In this document: in pieces, positions 6,110-13,202 of the stretch | Layout: every line of letters begins with the position of its first letter | Numbering within the stretch: position 1 is the first letter of the stretch | The notes under the pieces: generated by a model | Told to the model about the DNA's origin: nothing | Seen by the model: only the letters and a program-made list of their open reading frames with translations | The model's database searches: none | Position numbers and translations under genes: made by a program | NCBI GenBank assembly: GCA_002306945.1 | Contig: DBTH01000276.1 | Span: 1-14,571 of the forward strand | DNA: 14,571 nt | DNA from: Methylacidiphilaceae bacterium UBA1321 | GTDB lineage: Bacteria; Verrucomicrobiota; Verrucomicrobiia; Methylacidiphilales; UBA1321 | Direction of reading: 5' to 3'

Positions 6110-7945
6110 ATGGAAAAGATACGTAATATAGCCATTATCGCACACGTTGACCACGGCAAGACGACTCTTGTCGACCAACTTTTGCGTCAGTCAGGAACCT
6201 TCCGCGCCAATCAGGCCGTGGTTGAGCGAGTCATGGATTCGATGGATCTGGAACGCGAAAAAGGCATCACCATCAAAGCCAAGAACGCCGCCTTCCAGTA
6301 TAACGGCTACCACATCAATATCGTCGACACCCCAGGCCACGCCGATTTCGGCGGTGAAGTCGAACGCATTCTCAAGATGATCGACGGCGTCCTTCTGGTC
6401 GTCGACGCCTTCGACGGTCCCCAGGCCCAGACCAAATTCGTCCTGCGCAAGGCCCTCGAAGTCGGCGCCCGTCCCATCGTCGTCATCAACAAGATCGACC
6501 GCGAAAACGCCCGCCCCCACAAGGTTCTCGACATGGTGTTCGAACTCTTCCTCGAACTCAACGCCACCGACGAACAGCTCGACTTCCCGGTCATCTACGC
6601 CTCTGCCAAGGAAGGCTTTGCCGTCAAGGAATGGAAGGGAACCATCGATGACGAAACCCGTCACGCCGGCATGACCGCCCTCTATGAGATGATCATCGAG
6701 AAGATCCCCGCCCCCGAGGCCGATCCCGACAAGCACTTCGAAATGCTCGTCACCAATCTCGACTACAGCGACTACTATGGCCGCATCTCCCTGGGCAAAA
6801 TCTACGGCGGCACCGTGCGCATCGGCGACAAGGTCGTCTGTCTGCGCAAAGACGGCTCCGTTTCCCGCGGCACCGTCACCAAGCTCCTCTCCCACCAGGG
6901 CCTCCAGCGCATTGAAATCAACGAAGCCCACGCCGGCGACATCATCGGCCTGGCCGGCATCGAAGAGGTCTTCATCGGAGAAACCCTCACCGACAGCGAA
7001 GACCGCAAACCCCTGCCCTTCGTCGACATCGACCCGCCCACCATCAAGATGCAGTTCGTCGTCAACGACTCGCCCCTGGCCGGACGCGAAGGAAAATTCC
7101 TCACCGCCCGCCACATCCGCGACCGCCTCATCCGCGAGACCCGCACCAACGTCAGCATCCAGGTCAAGGATACCGACACCGCAGGCGTCTTTGAAGTCAG
7201 CGCCCGAGGCGAAATGCAAATCGCCATTCTCGTCGAACAAATGCGCCGCGAAGGTTTCGAAGTCATGGTCTCCCGCCCCGAAGTCATTTTCCACCGGGAC
7301 GCCAACGGCAACCTGCTCGAACCAATCGAAAACCTCTTCGTCGAATCTCCCCAGGACAAACTCGGCGACGTGCTCCAGAACCTTGCCAACCGCAAGGCCG
7401 AAATCACCAACATGGTGCACCACCCGACGACCGTCTCCGTCGAAGCCCTCATCCCCACCCGCGGCTTGATCGGCTTTGAAACCGACCTCGTCAACCTCAC
7501 CCGTGGCGAAGGCCTCATGAGCCATCTCTTCCGGGAATACGGCGCCATGCGCGGCGACGTCGCCACCCGCTTGAACGGAGTGCTCATCTCCATGGAAAGC
7601 GGCGAAGCAATGGCCTTTGCCCTCAATAACATCCAGTTGCGTGGTCGTCTCTTCGTCAGCCCTGGCGATCAAATCTACGTCGGCATGGTTGTCGGCGAAA
7701 ACGCCCGTCCCGACGACATGACCGTCAACCCCTGCAAAGCCAAACACCTCACCAACATGCGTTCCCAGGGTGACGGTAAAGGCATCCAGCTCGACACACC
7801 GATCAAGATGAGCCTCGAACGCGCCCTTGAGTACATCGGCAACGACGAATACGTCGAAGCGACCCCGCTCAACCTGCGCCTGCGCAAGCGCATCCTCGAC
7901 GAAACCAAGCGCCGCCGCTCCGAGCTCAGCAAGCAACCCGCGTGA
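6110..7945 (+). CDS. typA: Ribosome-associated GTPase TypA/BipA (611 aa)
   Basis: Translational GTPase related to EF-G that binds the ribosome and assists 50S assembly and adaptation to cold and other stress. All G motifs are visible: AHVDHGKTTL (G1, 11-20), REKGITI (G2, 49-55), DTPGHADFGGEVER (G3, 73-86), NKID (G4, 127-130) and SAKEG (G5, 165-169). EF-G-like domain II follows at about 200-290, then domains III and V and the TypA-specific C-terminal domain, which contains RGLIGFETDLVNLTRGEG and ARPDDMTVNPCKAKHLTNMR. Length matches the family (about 600-615). The start is set by GAGG at 6098-6101, eight bases upstream of the ATG. The gene stands alone, with a long leader and its own terminator, so it is probably transcribed separately from rpsA. 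In-frame TTA, CTA and TCA codons appear to be avoided, which leaves a long meaningless open frame on the other strand. Confidence 0.98.
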   Translation: MEKIRNIAIIAHVDHGKTTLVDQLLRQSGTFRANQAVVERVMDSMDLEREKGITIKAKNAAFQYNGYHINIVDTPGHADFGGEVERILKMIDGVLLVVDAFDGPQAQTKFVLRKALEVGARPIVVINKIDRENARPHKVLDMVFELFLELNATDEQLDFPVIYASAKEGFAVKEWKGTIDDETRHAGMTALYEMIIEKIPAPEADPDKHFEMLVTNLDYSDYYGRISLGKIYGGTVRIGDKVVCLRKDGSVSRGTVTKLLSHQGLQRIEINEAHAGDIIGLAGIEEVFIGETLTDSEDRKPLPFVDIDPPTIKMQFVVNDSPLAGREGKFLTARHIRDRLIRETRTNVSIQVKDTDTAGVFEVSARGEMQIAILVEQMRREGFEVMVSRPEVIFHRDANGNLLEPIENLFVESPQDKLGDVLQNLANRKAEITNMVHHPTTVSVEALIPTRGLIGFETDLVNLTRGEGLMSHLFREYGAMRGDVATRLNGVLISMESGEAMAFALNNIQLRGRLFVSPGDQIYVGMVVGENARPDDMTVNPCKAKHLTNMRSQGDGKGIQLDTPIKMSLERALEYIGNDEYVEATPLNLRLRKRILDETKRRRSELSKQPA

Positions 7946-8111
7946 CCCTGGGGCAATCGCCCCTCCGGATCCACGTGACGCTTACGCCACCAATAACCCC
8001 GTTATCTCGAAAGAGACAACGGGGTTTTCGTTTAACACACACCCGTATTGCCTCTGCTTAATCTTCTTGCATCCCAAACCGATTTCCTTACTGTAGATCA
8101 ATCGCTTGGTA
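7946..8111 (+). other. First half of the typA-rpsA intergenic gap
   Basis: This part of the 358-bp gap holds the typA terminator and then an AT-richer stretch (8031-8100) where the rpsA promoter should lie. TTGCAT (8067-8072) and TAGATC (8094-8099) are the nearest promoter-like hexamers, but their spacing (21 bp) is poor, so I do not call a promoter. No ORF, tRNA or recognised RNA family is seen. Confidence 0.5.
7995..8033 (+). terminator. typA intrinsic terminator, twin of the rpsA terminator
   Basis: CCCCGTTATCTC (7997-8008) and GAGACAACGGGG (8013-8024) form a 12-bp stem with one A-C mismatch and a GAAA loop, flanked by AA/TT pairs and followed by TTTTCGTTT. It begins 49 bases after the typA stop. 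The element after rpsA differs by one base in this core. Confidence 0.92.
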
Positions 8112-8303
8112 ACTCCGGCTAGGAACTGGAGTGGCGTTTAGGCAACCCTTAACCCTCACCCGCCAAGGTTATGGCGGTTTTGTTGTCTAAGGAGAGGACG
8201 TTCTCTCCGCAAGCCCGCAAGGGCAACCAGTAGGACACCTGCGCGTCCGGGACTTAGTTTTAGTTTTTTCTAGAAATCAAGAAAGCGGCGCAACCACACC
8301 ACT
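8112..8303 (+). promoter_or_regulatory. Structured rpsA leader without a Shine-Dalgarno site
   Basis: A chain of hairpins precedes rpsA: ACTCC/GGAGT (8112-8116 with 8128-8132, AGGA in the loop); CCGCCA/TGGCGG (8160-8165 with 8172-8177), followed by TTTTGTTGT and so terminator-like; GGAGAG/CTCTCC (8191-8196 with 8203-8208); GCCC/GGGC with a GCAA tetraloop (8213-8224); and GGAC/GTCC (8233-8236 with 8245-8248). TGGCG at 8132-8136 can also pair with CGCCA at 8161-8165, which would block the terminator-like hairpin. An AT-rich single-stranded stretch (8255-8280) leads to the start. In E. coli the rpsA leader is likewise structured, lacks a good SD and mediates S1 autocontrol; a similar role here is inference. 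Confidence 0.55.
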
Positions 8304-9992
8304 ATGAGTGCAACCATGCAGGAGCTTTTCAGCAAATCGCTCCGTCAATTCTCTGAAGGCAGTATCGTCAAAGGCCGCATCATCGAAAAGCGCGCCACCG
8401 AAGTCCTCGTCGACATCGGGTACAAATCCGAAGGCATCATCAGCCTGAGCGAATTCGAAGACTCCGCAACCCTCGCCGTCGGCGACGAAATCGAAGTCCT
8501 GCTTGAACGCCTCGAAAACGATGAAGGCATGGTCGTCCTGTCCAAGGAAAAAGCCGCCCAGAAACAGAACTGGGAAAAGATCGTCAAGATTTACAACGAA
8601 GGCGGACTCATCTCCGGCAAGGTCAAGGCTGTCGTCAAGGGCGGTCTCATGCTCAACGTCGGCGTCGAAGCCTTCCTCCCCGGCTCACAAGTTGACATCA
8701 TTGCCCCGAAGAACCTTCGCGAATACGAAGGCAAGACCCTCGAATGCAAAATCGTCAAGATTAACGAAGAGCGCAAGAACGTTGTTCTTTCCCGCCGCGA
8801 AATCATCGAAGCCGAACGCGCTGAAAAGCGTTCCAAGCTCCTCGCCGCCATCACCAAGGGCAGCCTCGTCAAGGGCACCGTCAAGAACATCACCGACTTC
8901 GGTGCGTTCATCGACCTCGACGGCCTCGACGGCTTGCTCCACATCACCGACATGAGCTGGAGCCGACTCAACCACCCCTCCGAACTCCTCAAGATCGGCC
9001 AGGAAGTGGAAGTCGTCGTCCTCGAAATCGACCGCGAAAAAGAACGCGTCTCCCTCGGCCTCAAACAGAAGACCGAAAACCCCTGGGACAAGATTGCCGA
9101 AAAGTATCCCGTCAATCTCAAGATCAAGGGCAAAATCACCAACCTCGTTCCCTACGGCGCCTTCGTCGAACTGGAACCCGGCATCGAAGGTCTCGTCCAC
9201 GTCTCCGAACTGTCCTGGACCAAGCGCATCGCCCGTCCCTCCGACGTGCTCACGCTCGGAACCGAAGTCGAAGCCGTCGTCCTCGGCGTCAGCAAGGAAG
9301 ACCAGAAGGTCTCCCTCTCCATCCGCCAACTCGACACCAATCCTTGGGAAGAAGTTTCCCTCAAGTACCCGGTGGGCACACGCGTCAAGGGCAAGGTTCG
9401 CAACCTCACCGCTTACGGCGCCTTTGTGGAACTGGAAGAAGGTATCGACGGTATGATCCACGTCTCCGACCTCTCCTGGACCCGCAAGATCAACCACCCG
9501 TCCGAAATGCTCAAGAAGGGCGACGAAGTCGAAGCCCAGGTCCTCGAAATCGACAAGACCAACCAGCGCATTTCCCTCGGCGTCAAACAAATCTCCGACG
9601 ACCCCTGGAAGAAGATCGAAGAAACCTACAAGATTGGCGATTTGGTTACCGGCAAGGTCTCCAAGGTTGCCAGCTTCGGCGCCTTCGTCCAACTCGCCGA
9701 CGAAATCGACGGCCTCGTCCACATCTCGCAGATCAGCAATGACCGCGTCGAGAAGGTCAAGGACGTCCTCAAGGTCGGTCAGGAAGTCACCGCCCGCGTC
9801 ATCAAGGTCGACAAGGGTGAACGCCGCATCGGTCTGTCCATCAAGGCCGCCGACTACACTCCGGAACAACTGGAGCGCGAGCGCGCCAACTTCGACCTCA
9901 TCAAGCCCGGCGAAGATCTCACCTCGCTCGAACATGCGTTCGACCGCGCGGAAGAAGATTACCGCCCCAGCGAAGGCAAGAAGAAGTCTTAA
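8304..9992 (+). CDS. rpsA: 30S ribosomal protein S1 (562 aa)
   Basis: Binds mRNA leaders and delivers them to the 30S subunit. Six S1 (OB-fold) repeats are visible at about residues 18-82, 102-165, 186-255, 271-341, 358-428 and 445-514. The last four carry the strong VKG.V..[IL]T.[FY]GAF[IV].L..G[IL][DE]G[LM][ILV]H[IV]S/T signature, while the first two are the divergent ribosome-binding type, as in classical S1. Length matches the six-domain form (E. coli 557). The tail (515-562) is acidic then lysine-rich, ending EGKKKS. The ATG at 8304 starts MSATMQELFS; no Shine-Dalgarno sequence precedes it, consistent with the special initiation of rpsA known in E. coli. It is flanked by a structured leader and a strong terminator, so it appears monocistronic. 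An in-frame ATG four codons later (8316) is an alternative start. Confidence 0.98.
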   Translation: MSATMQELFSKSLRQFSEGSIVKGRIIEKRATEVLVDIGYKSEGIISLSEFEDSATLAVGDEIEVLLERLENDEGMVVLSKEKAAQKQNWEKIVKIYNEGGLISGKVKAVVKGGLMLNVGVEAFLPGSQVDIIAPKNLREYEGKTLECKIVKINEERKNVVLSRREIIEAERAEKRSKLLAAITKGSLVKGTVKNITDFGAFIDLDGLDGLLHITDMSWSRLNHPSELLKIGQEVEVVVLEIDREKERVSLGLKQKTENPWDKIAEKYPVNLKIKGKITNLVPYGAFVELEPGIEGLVHVSELSWTKRIARPSDVLTLGTEVEAVVLGVSKEDQKVSLSIRQLDTNPWEEVSLKYPVGTRVKGKVRNLTAYGAFVELEEGIDGMIHVSDLSWTRKINHPSEMLKKGDEVEAQVLEIDKTNQRISLGVKQISDDPWKKIEETYKIGDLVTGKVSKVASFGAFVQLADEIDGLVHISQISNDRVEKVKDVLKVGQEVTARVIKVDKGERRIGLSIKAADYTPEQLERERANFDLIKPGEDLTSLEHAFDRAEEDYRPSEGKKKS

Positions 9993-10044
9993 CGGACTGC
10001 AGCTACCCTTACGCCACAAGTGGGCGTCAGTGGAGTTGAAATAC

Positions 10045-10085
10045 AAACCCCGTTGTCTCGAAAGAGACAACGGGGTTTTCGTTTT
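10045..10085 (+). terminator. rpsA intrinsic terminator, twin of the typA terminator
   Basis: CCCCGTTGTCTC (10048-10059) pairs perfectly with GAGACAACGGGG (10064-10075) around a GAAA loop, extended by A/T pairs and followed by TTTTCGTTTT. It starts about 53 bases after the rpsA stop. CTTACGCCAC occurs upstream at 10008-10017, the same 10-mer found upstream of the typA copy at 7981-7990. Confidence 0.94.
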
Positions 10086-10122
10086 ATAGCCTCACCTCAT
10101 AAATTCACTCTTACGTGAGGGC

Positions 10123-10181
10123 TTTTAACTTTTGCATTTTGAGTTGTGGTTTTGCCCTTTGACTTTTGACTTTTGACTTTT
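10123..10181 (+). repeat. TTTGACT heptad tandem repeat
   Basis: Three exact TTTGACT units (10158-10178) plus TTT, preceded in the same seven-base phase by degenerate units TTTTAAC, TTTTGCA, TTTTGAG, TTGTGGT and TTTGCCC from 10123. Each exact unit contains TTGACT, close to a -35 hexamer. It lies 30 bases before the exonuclease gene. Confidence 0.75.
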
Positions 10182-10211
10182 CCCTTCACCGCGTAGTATC
10201 AGAAAAATCCC

Positions 10212-10808
10212 ATGGAAACCGCCGCCACCACTGCCCCGTCCAACAACACCCTCCACTTCGATCCCAAGGGCAAAAACTACGTCTACTTCGACCTCGAAAC
10301 TCAAAAAGGCGCGGCCGAAGTCGGCGGCTGGCACAACAAGCGCGACATGCGCATGTCCATCGGTGTCACCTACAGCACCGAACGGGGTGGCTACCGCATC
10401 TACCCTGAATCGGAGACCGACGAACTCATCGCCGAACTCCAGCGCGCCGATTACGTCGTCGGCTACAACGTCATCAGCTTCGACTACGAAGTCCTCGCCC
10501 GCTACAGCGTCTTTGACCTCAGCGCCGTCCCCACCATCGACATGCTCGTCGACGTCGAAGCCGTCCTCGGCAAACGCATCGGTCTGGACGCCATCGCCAC
10601 CGAAACCCTTGGCGCGGGCAAGACCGCCGTCGGCACCGACGCCCTCAAATGGTGGAAGGAAGGCAAGATCCTTCCCATCGCCGAATACTGCTGTTACGAC
10701 GTCAAAGCCACCATGCTCGTCCACCAGTTCGGCGCCATCCATGGTCAGGTCTACTACCTCAACGACAAAACCCAGCGCCGCGAATCGGTCCCGGTAAAGT
10801 GGAAATAA
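10212..10808 (+). CDS. Predicted DEDDy-type 3'-5' exonuclease, RNase H-like fold (198 aa)
   Basis: Probable RNA- or DNA-degrading exonuclease of the DnaQ/RNase D-like superfamily, closest in look to the YprB-type RNase H-like domain. Exo I is FDLET (D27, E29), Exo II is GYNVISFD (N86, D91), and Exo III is YCCYD (Y159, D163), giving a complete DEDD set with the Y-x-x-x-D form. In YprB-like proteins this domain is often attached to other domains; here it stands alone. The segment GTDALKWWKEGK (141-152) is a conserved-looking loop before Exo III. No Shine-Dalgarno sequence precedes the ATG at 10212. The only promoter-like signal is the TTGACT heptads with TAGTAT at 10194-10199, which would give an almost leaderless mRNA. 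No terminator is clear before rpsU, which has its own promoter. Specific substrate unknown. Confidence 0.85.
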   Translation: METAATTAPSNNTLHFDPKGKNYVYFDLETQKGAAEVGGWHNKRDMRMSIGVTYSTERGGYRIYPESETDELIAELQRADYVVGYNVISFDYEVLARYSVFDLSAVPTIDMLVDVEAVLGKRIGLDAIATETLGAGKTAVGTDALKWWKEGKILPIAEYCCYDVKATMLVHQFGAIHGQVYYLNDKTQRRESVPVKWK

Positions 10809-10883
10809 AAGGCCCTCCCCTCCCTCTCAACCTCACCACAACTCATTAATGTCAAACGGCATATATTTATTTCTTAACGCAGA

Positions 10884-10911
10884 TTGACACCCCTTCCCAC
10901 TTCTGTACGAT
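10884..10911 (+). promoter_or_regulatory. rpsU promoter
   Basis: A perfect TTGACA (10884-10889) and TACGAT (10906-10911) are spaced by 16 bp, placing the start of transcription near 10918, at the beginning of the leader hairpin and about 55 bases before the rpsU start. Confidence 0.65.
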
Positions 10912-10912
10912 T

Positions 10913-10967
10913 ATAACCCCCCGAGGTATACAACCCACCGAGGGGTTATTATACAGGAACGAGGTGA
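10913..10967 (+). promoter_or_regulatory. rpsU leader hairpin and strong ribosome binding site
   Basis: ATAACCCC (10913-10920) pairs with GGGGTTAT (10942-10949); the intervening 21 bases contain a short GGT/ACC pairing. CCGAGG occurs twice (10921-10926, 10938-10943). GAGGTGA at 10961-10967 is a seven-base match to the 16S anti-SD, well placed for the GTG start, the strongest ribosome site in the window. If transcription starts near 10918, only part of the 5' arm is transcribed, so the element may act at DNA level instead. Confidence 0.5.
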
Positions 10968-10973
10968 ATTTTT

Positions 10974-11162
10974 GTGAGCGAAGTTCGTTTGAAAAAAGGT
11001 GAATCCGTCGACAAGGCGCTGCGCCGCTTGAAGAAGAAGCTGGATCGTGAAGGCACTCTGCGTGAAGCCCGCCTCCGTCGTAATTACGAGAAACCGAGCG
11101 AACGCAAACGCCGTAAAGCCAAGGAACCCAAGTTAAATTACTGGGGCGCCTTCTCGCTTTAA
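10974..11162 (+). CDS. rpsU: 30S ribosomal protein bS21 (62 aa)
   Basis: Small, extremely basic ribosomal protein that sits near the anti-SD on the 30S platform and helps mRNA selection. The sequence is typical: SEVRLKKGESVDKALRRLKK (residues 2-21), KLDREGTLREARLRRNYEKP and a lysine/arginine-rich SERKRRKAKEP segment. Length is normal for S21. The start is GTG at 10974, chosen because GAGGTGA ends six bases upstream and the family begins exactly here. The gene has its own promoter and terminator, so it is an independent unit between the exonuclease and the isomerase genes. The strong SD contrasts with the missing one before rpsA, which fits the fact that S21 and S1 both influence initiation. 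Confidence 0.97.
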   Translation: MSEVRLKKGESVDKALRRLKKKLDREGTLREARLRRNYEKPSERKRRKAKEPKLNYWGAFSL

Positions 11163-11184
11163 TACCGGTTCTGCGATTAATTCG

Positions 11185-11223
11185 AAAATCCGGCTTCACC
11201 TTTCGAGGTGGGCCGGATTTTTT
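11185..11223 (+). terminator. rpsU intrinsic terminator
   Basis: AAAATCCGGC (11185-11194) pairs with GCCGGATTTT (11212-11221), and CACCT/AGGTG (11197-11201 with 11206-11210) closes on a TTCG tetraloop. T residues continue to 11223. It begins 22 bases after the stop codon. Confidence 0.93.
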
Positions 11224-11285
11224 CTTGTCCCCGAACGTTTCCTTGCGGATAGTGAGACCGAATCGCACGCGGTTCATACCCTCCC

Positions 11286-12212
11286 ATGACATCGCTTTCA
11301 CTGTCAACCAGCTGGAACTCCCGCCGCCACACCGACGGAGCCGAGATGTTGCAGGAGATCCACGATCTGGGCTTCACCCACGCGGAGTTGAGCCACGGCA
11401 TTCGCTACAGCCTTTGGCCTGGCATCCTTGATGCTGTCGAGAAGGGCGTCGTGCAGATTTCCTCCCTCCACAATTTCTGCCCCGTGCCGATGGGCGTGAT
11501 GATCCCCTCGCCCAATTGCTATGAACTGACCGATTGGCGTCCCCAGATGCGACAGGCCGCCATCGATTCGACCATCGACACGATCCAGCATGCCGCCAAA
11601 CTCCACGCCCCGGCCGTCGTCATGCACCTCGGTTCCAGCGGCATGGAAGGCGTCACCAAGCGGCTCGAACATTTAATGGAATCCGGCCGCCTCTACGGCC
11701 ACAGCTACGTCCGGACCAAAATCGCCGCCGTGCGCCTGCGGCAAAAGCTCTATCCCAAAATCTGGAGCCGCCTCCACGAAGGACTCAAGCCGATTGTCGA
11801 AGAAGCCGCCCGCCTGGAAATCAAACTCGGTTTCGAAATCCGCGAGAGCTTCGAGGAATTTCCCAACGAAAGCGAATTCCAGACGGTGCTCGACGCCTTC
11901 CCGGCACAAACCGTCGGCTACTGGCACGACTTCGGCCACGGCGAACGCAAGGATTACCTCGGCTGGATCGATCACGAAGCTACTCTCAAGAAATTCGCTC
12001 CCCGCCTCTTCGGCTGTCACCTACAGGATTGCCGCCCCCCGGACGTCGACCACCTTCCCCTCGGCAAAGGCACCATCAACTGGCAACGCATGCGCCCCCT
12101 CATCCCCGACTCCTCCATCAACGTCCTCGAACTCTCCCCCGAAATGCCCAAGGAAGCCGTCCTTGAAAGCCGCAACATCTGGAATAGTCTCAACGTATGC
12201 GCCGCCACCTGA
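11286..12212 (+). CDS. Sugar phosphate isomerase/epimerase-like TIM barrel protein (308 aa)
   Basis: Member of the xylose-isomerase-like TIM barrel superfamily (AP endonuclease 2 type), metal-dependent enzymes that isomerise or epimerise sugars or act on related polyols. Likely metal and active-site positions are HLGSS (114-118), FEIRE (183-187), WHDFGH (213-218), CHLQD (244-248), the typical HLPLGKGTINW end (256-266) and E282 in LELS. The N-terminus SLSLSTSWNS is a plausible first barrel strand, supporting the ATG at 11286, although no Shine-Dalgarno sequence is seen. The insert at about 119-165 (many Arg/Lys, LYGHSYVRTKIAAVRLRQKL) is longer than I expect for a minimal barrel. The gene overlaps the next by 16 bases, so co-transcription is very likely. 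The substrate cannot be read from sequence. Confidence 0.86.
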   Translation: MTSLSLSTSWNSRRHTDGAEMLQEIHDLGFTHAELSHGIRYSLWPGILDAVEKGVVQISSLHNFCPVPMGVMIPSPNCYELTDWRPQMRQAAIDSTIDTIQHAAKLHAPAVVMHLGSSGMEGVTKRLEHLMESGRLYGHSYVRTKIAAVRLRQKLYPKIWSRLHEGLKPIVEEAARLEIKLGFEIRESFEEFPNESEFQTVLDAFPAQTVGYWHDFGHGERKDYLGWIDHEATLKKFAPRLFGCHLQDCRPPDVDHLPLGKGTINWQRMRPLIPDSSINVLELSPEMPKEAVLESRNIWNSLNVCAAT

Positions 12213-13198
12213 GCCTCATCGTCCGCATCGTTGTCTCGGTCGCCATCCTCAGCTACCTCGCCGCCAAGGTGAACTGGCCCCAGTTGCGTGAAATCGCCCT
12301 GACGATGGATCCGCGCTGGCTGCTGGCGGCCTTCGCCTGCTTCGGTGTGATGCTCGGCCTGTGCGCCTGGCGTTGGAAAATCCTGCTCGAAGTCCAGGAC
12401 ATCTCCATTCCCTTCTCACAAGCCTACCAACTCGGCCTCGTCGGCCACTTCTTCAACGCCTTCCTGCTCGGCGTCACCGGCGGCGACGTCGTAAAGATTT
12501 ATTACGCCACCCTCGCCGCACCGGAGAAGAAAGCCGCCGCGGGCCTCTCCGTCATCGTCGACCGCATCTTCGGCCTTGTCGTGCTACTCATCATCGCCGG
12601 GTTCCTCTGCGTCGCCCAATTCAAATTCCTCACCGCGCGCGCCGACACCACCGCCGCCGTCTACCTCACCATCGCCATTGCCACCGGCACTCTCGTCTTC
12701 TGCCTGCTCTCCTTCCGCTTCACCGCCATCCGCACACTCCTCAACCGTTACCCGTGGTGGCAACGCCTCCCCATTCACAACGTCCTCGACAACCTCATCG
12801 CCGCCTACGACCGTTACAGCCGCGCCTGGGGAGCCGACACCGCCTGCTTCCTCATCTCCGTCTGCAACCACACCTTCGGATTTCTCCTGGCCTACTGCAT
12901 CACCCTCGCCCTCCATCTCGACGTCCCCTTCTGGCCGTTCGTCAGCATCCTGCCGATCTGGAATCTCATGGTCGCCCTGCCCTTCAGCTTCGGCGGCATC
13001 GGTGTGCGCGAAGGCGTCGCGGTGATCTTCTTCGGAATGATGGGACTGGCCCAGGAATACGCCGTGACCATCTCGGTGACCTTCTACGGCGTGACCTTGC
13101 TCTGGAGCCTCATCGGCTCTCTCTTCTACCTGCGTTACCACACCCCTCAACTGGAACCCGGACAAACCGCGCATGCCGCGCCGGTGGAAAGAACATGA
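12197..13198 (+). CDS. YbhN/UPF0104-type membrane protein (LPG synthase TM domain family), 333 aa
   Basis: Polytopic inner-membrane protein related to the flippase-like domain of lysylphosphatidylglycerol synthase (MprF) and to YbhN/AglD. Members are thought to move or modify lipid or glycolipid intermediates, but no activity is established for most stand-alone forms. Family marks seen are TGGDVVKIY (94-102), VDRIFGL (121-127) and the signature PFSFGGIGVREG (262-273). About seven or eight hydrophobic segments are visible, for example at about 7-23, 40-58, 75-93, 118-140, 152-172, 216-238, 245-265 and 295-313. There is no C-terminal acyltransferase domain, so it is the flippase-like part alone. 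The start overlaps the isomerase gene by 16 bases, and the stop is only four bases before the next start, a tight operon. Coupling with an isomerase and a tRNA enzyme does not point to one pathway. Confidence 0.92.
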   Translation: MRRHLSLIVRIVVSVAILSYLAAKVNWPQLREIALTMDPRWLLAAFACFGVMLGLCAWRWKILLEVQDISIPFSQAYQLGLVGHFFNAFLLGVTGGDVVKIYYATLAAPEKKAAAGLSVIVDRIFGLVVLLIIAGFLCVAQFKFLTARADTTAAVYLTIAIATGTLVFCLLSFRFTAIRTLLNRYPWWQRLPIHNVLDNLIAAYDRYSRAWGADTACFLISVCNHTFGFLLAYCITLALHLDVPFWPFVSILPIWNLMVALPFSFGGIGVREGVAVIFFGMMGLAQEYAVTISVTFYGVTLLWSLIGSLFYLRYHTPQLEPGQTAHAAPVERT

Positions 13199-13202
13199 CG
13201 CG

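Noticed and set aside
6191..7936. 581-codon open frame on the minus strand opposite typA
   Set aside because: Its codons are exactly aligned with typA codons, so its stops would need TTA, CTA or TCA in typA, which are avoided. The translation is low-complexity Asp/Val/Gly/Ala-rich and resembles no protein.
8112..8260. Known riboswitch or housekeeping RNA (c-di-GMP-I, cobalamin, SRP RNA, 6S RNA) upstream of rpsA
   Set aside because: I could not find the conserved core motifs of these families; only local hairpins can be shown.
8685..10070. 461-codon open frame on the minus strand opposite rpsA
   Set aside because: Same explanation as for typA: codon-aligned antisense frame produced by codon bias. 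It also runs through the rpsA terminator.
10123..10181. CRISPR array
   Set aside because: Units are seven bases with no spacers and no cas genes are present; it is a simple tandem repeat.
13173..13202. Ten-residue N-terminal extension of the tRNA nucleotidyltransferase
   Set aside because: It lies inside the preceding gene, and family members begin at the equivalent of the ATG at 13203.
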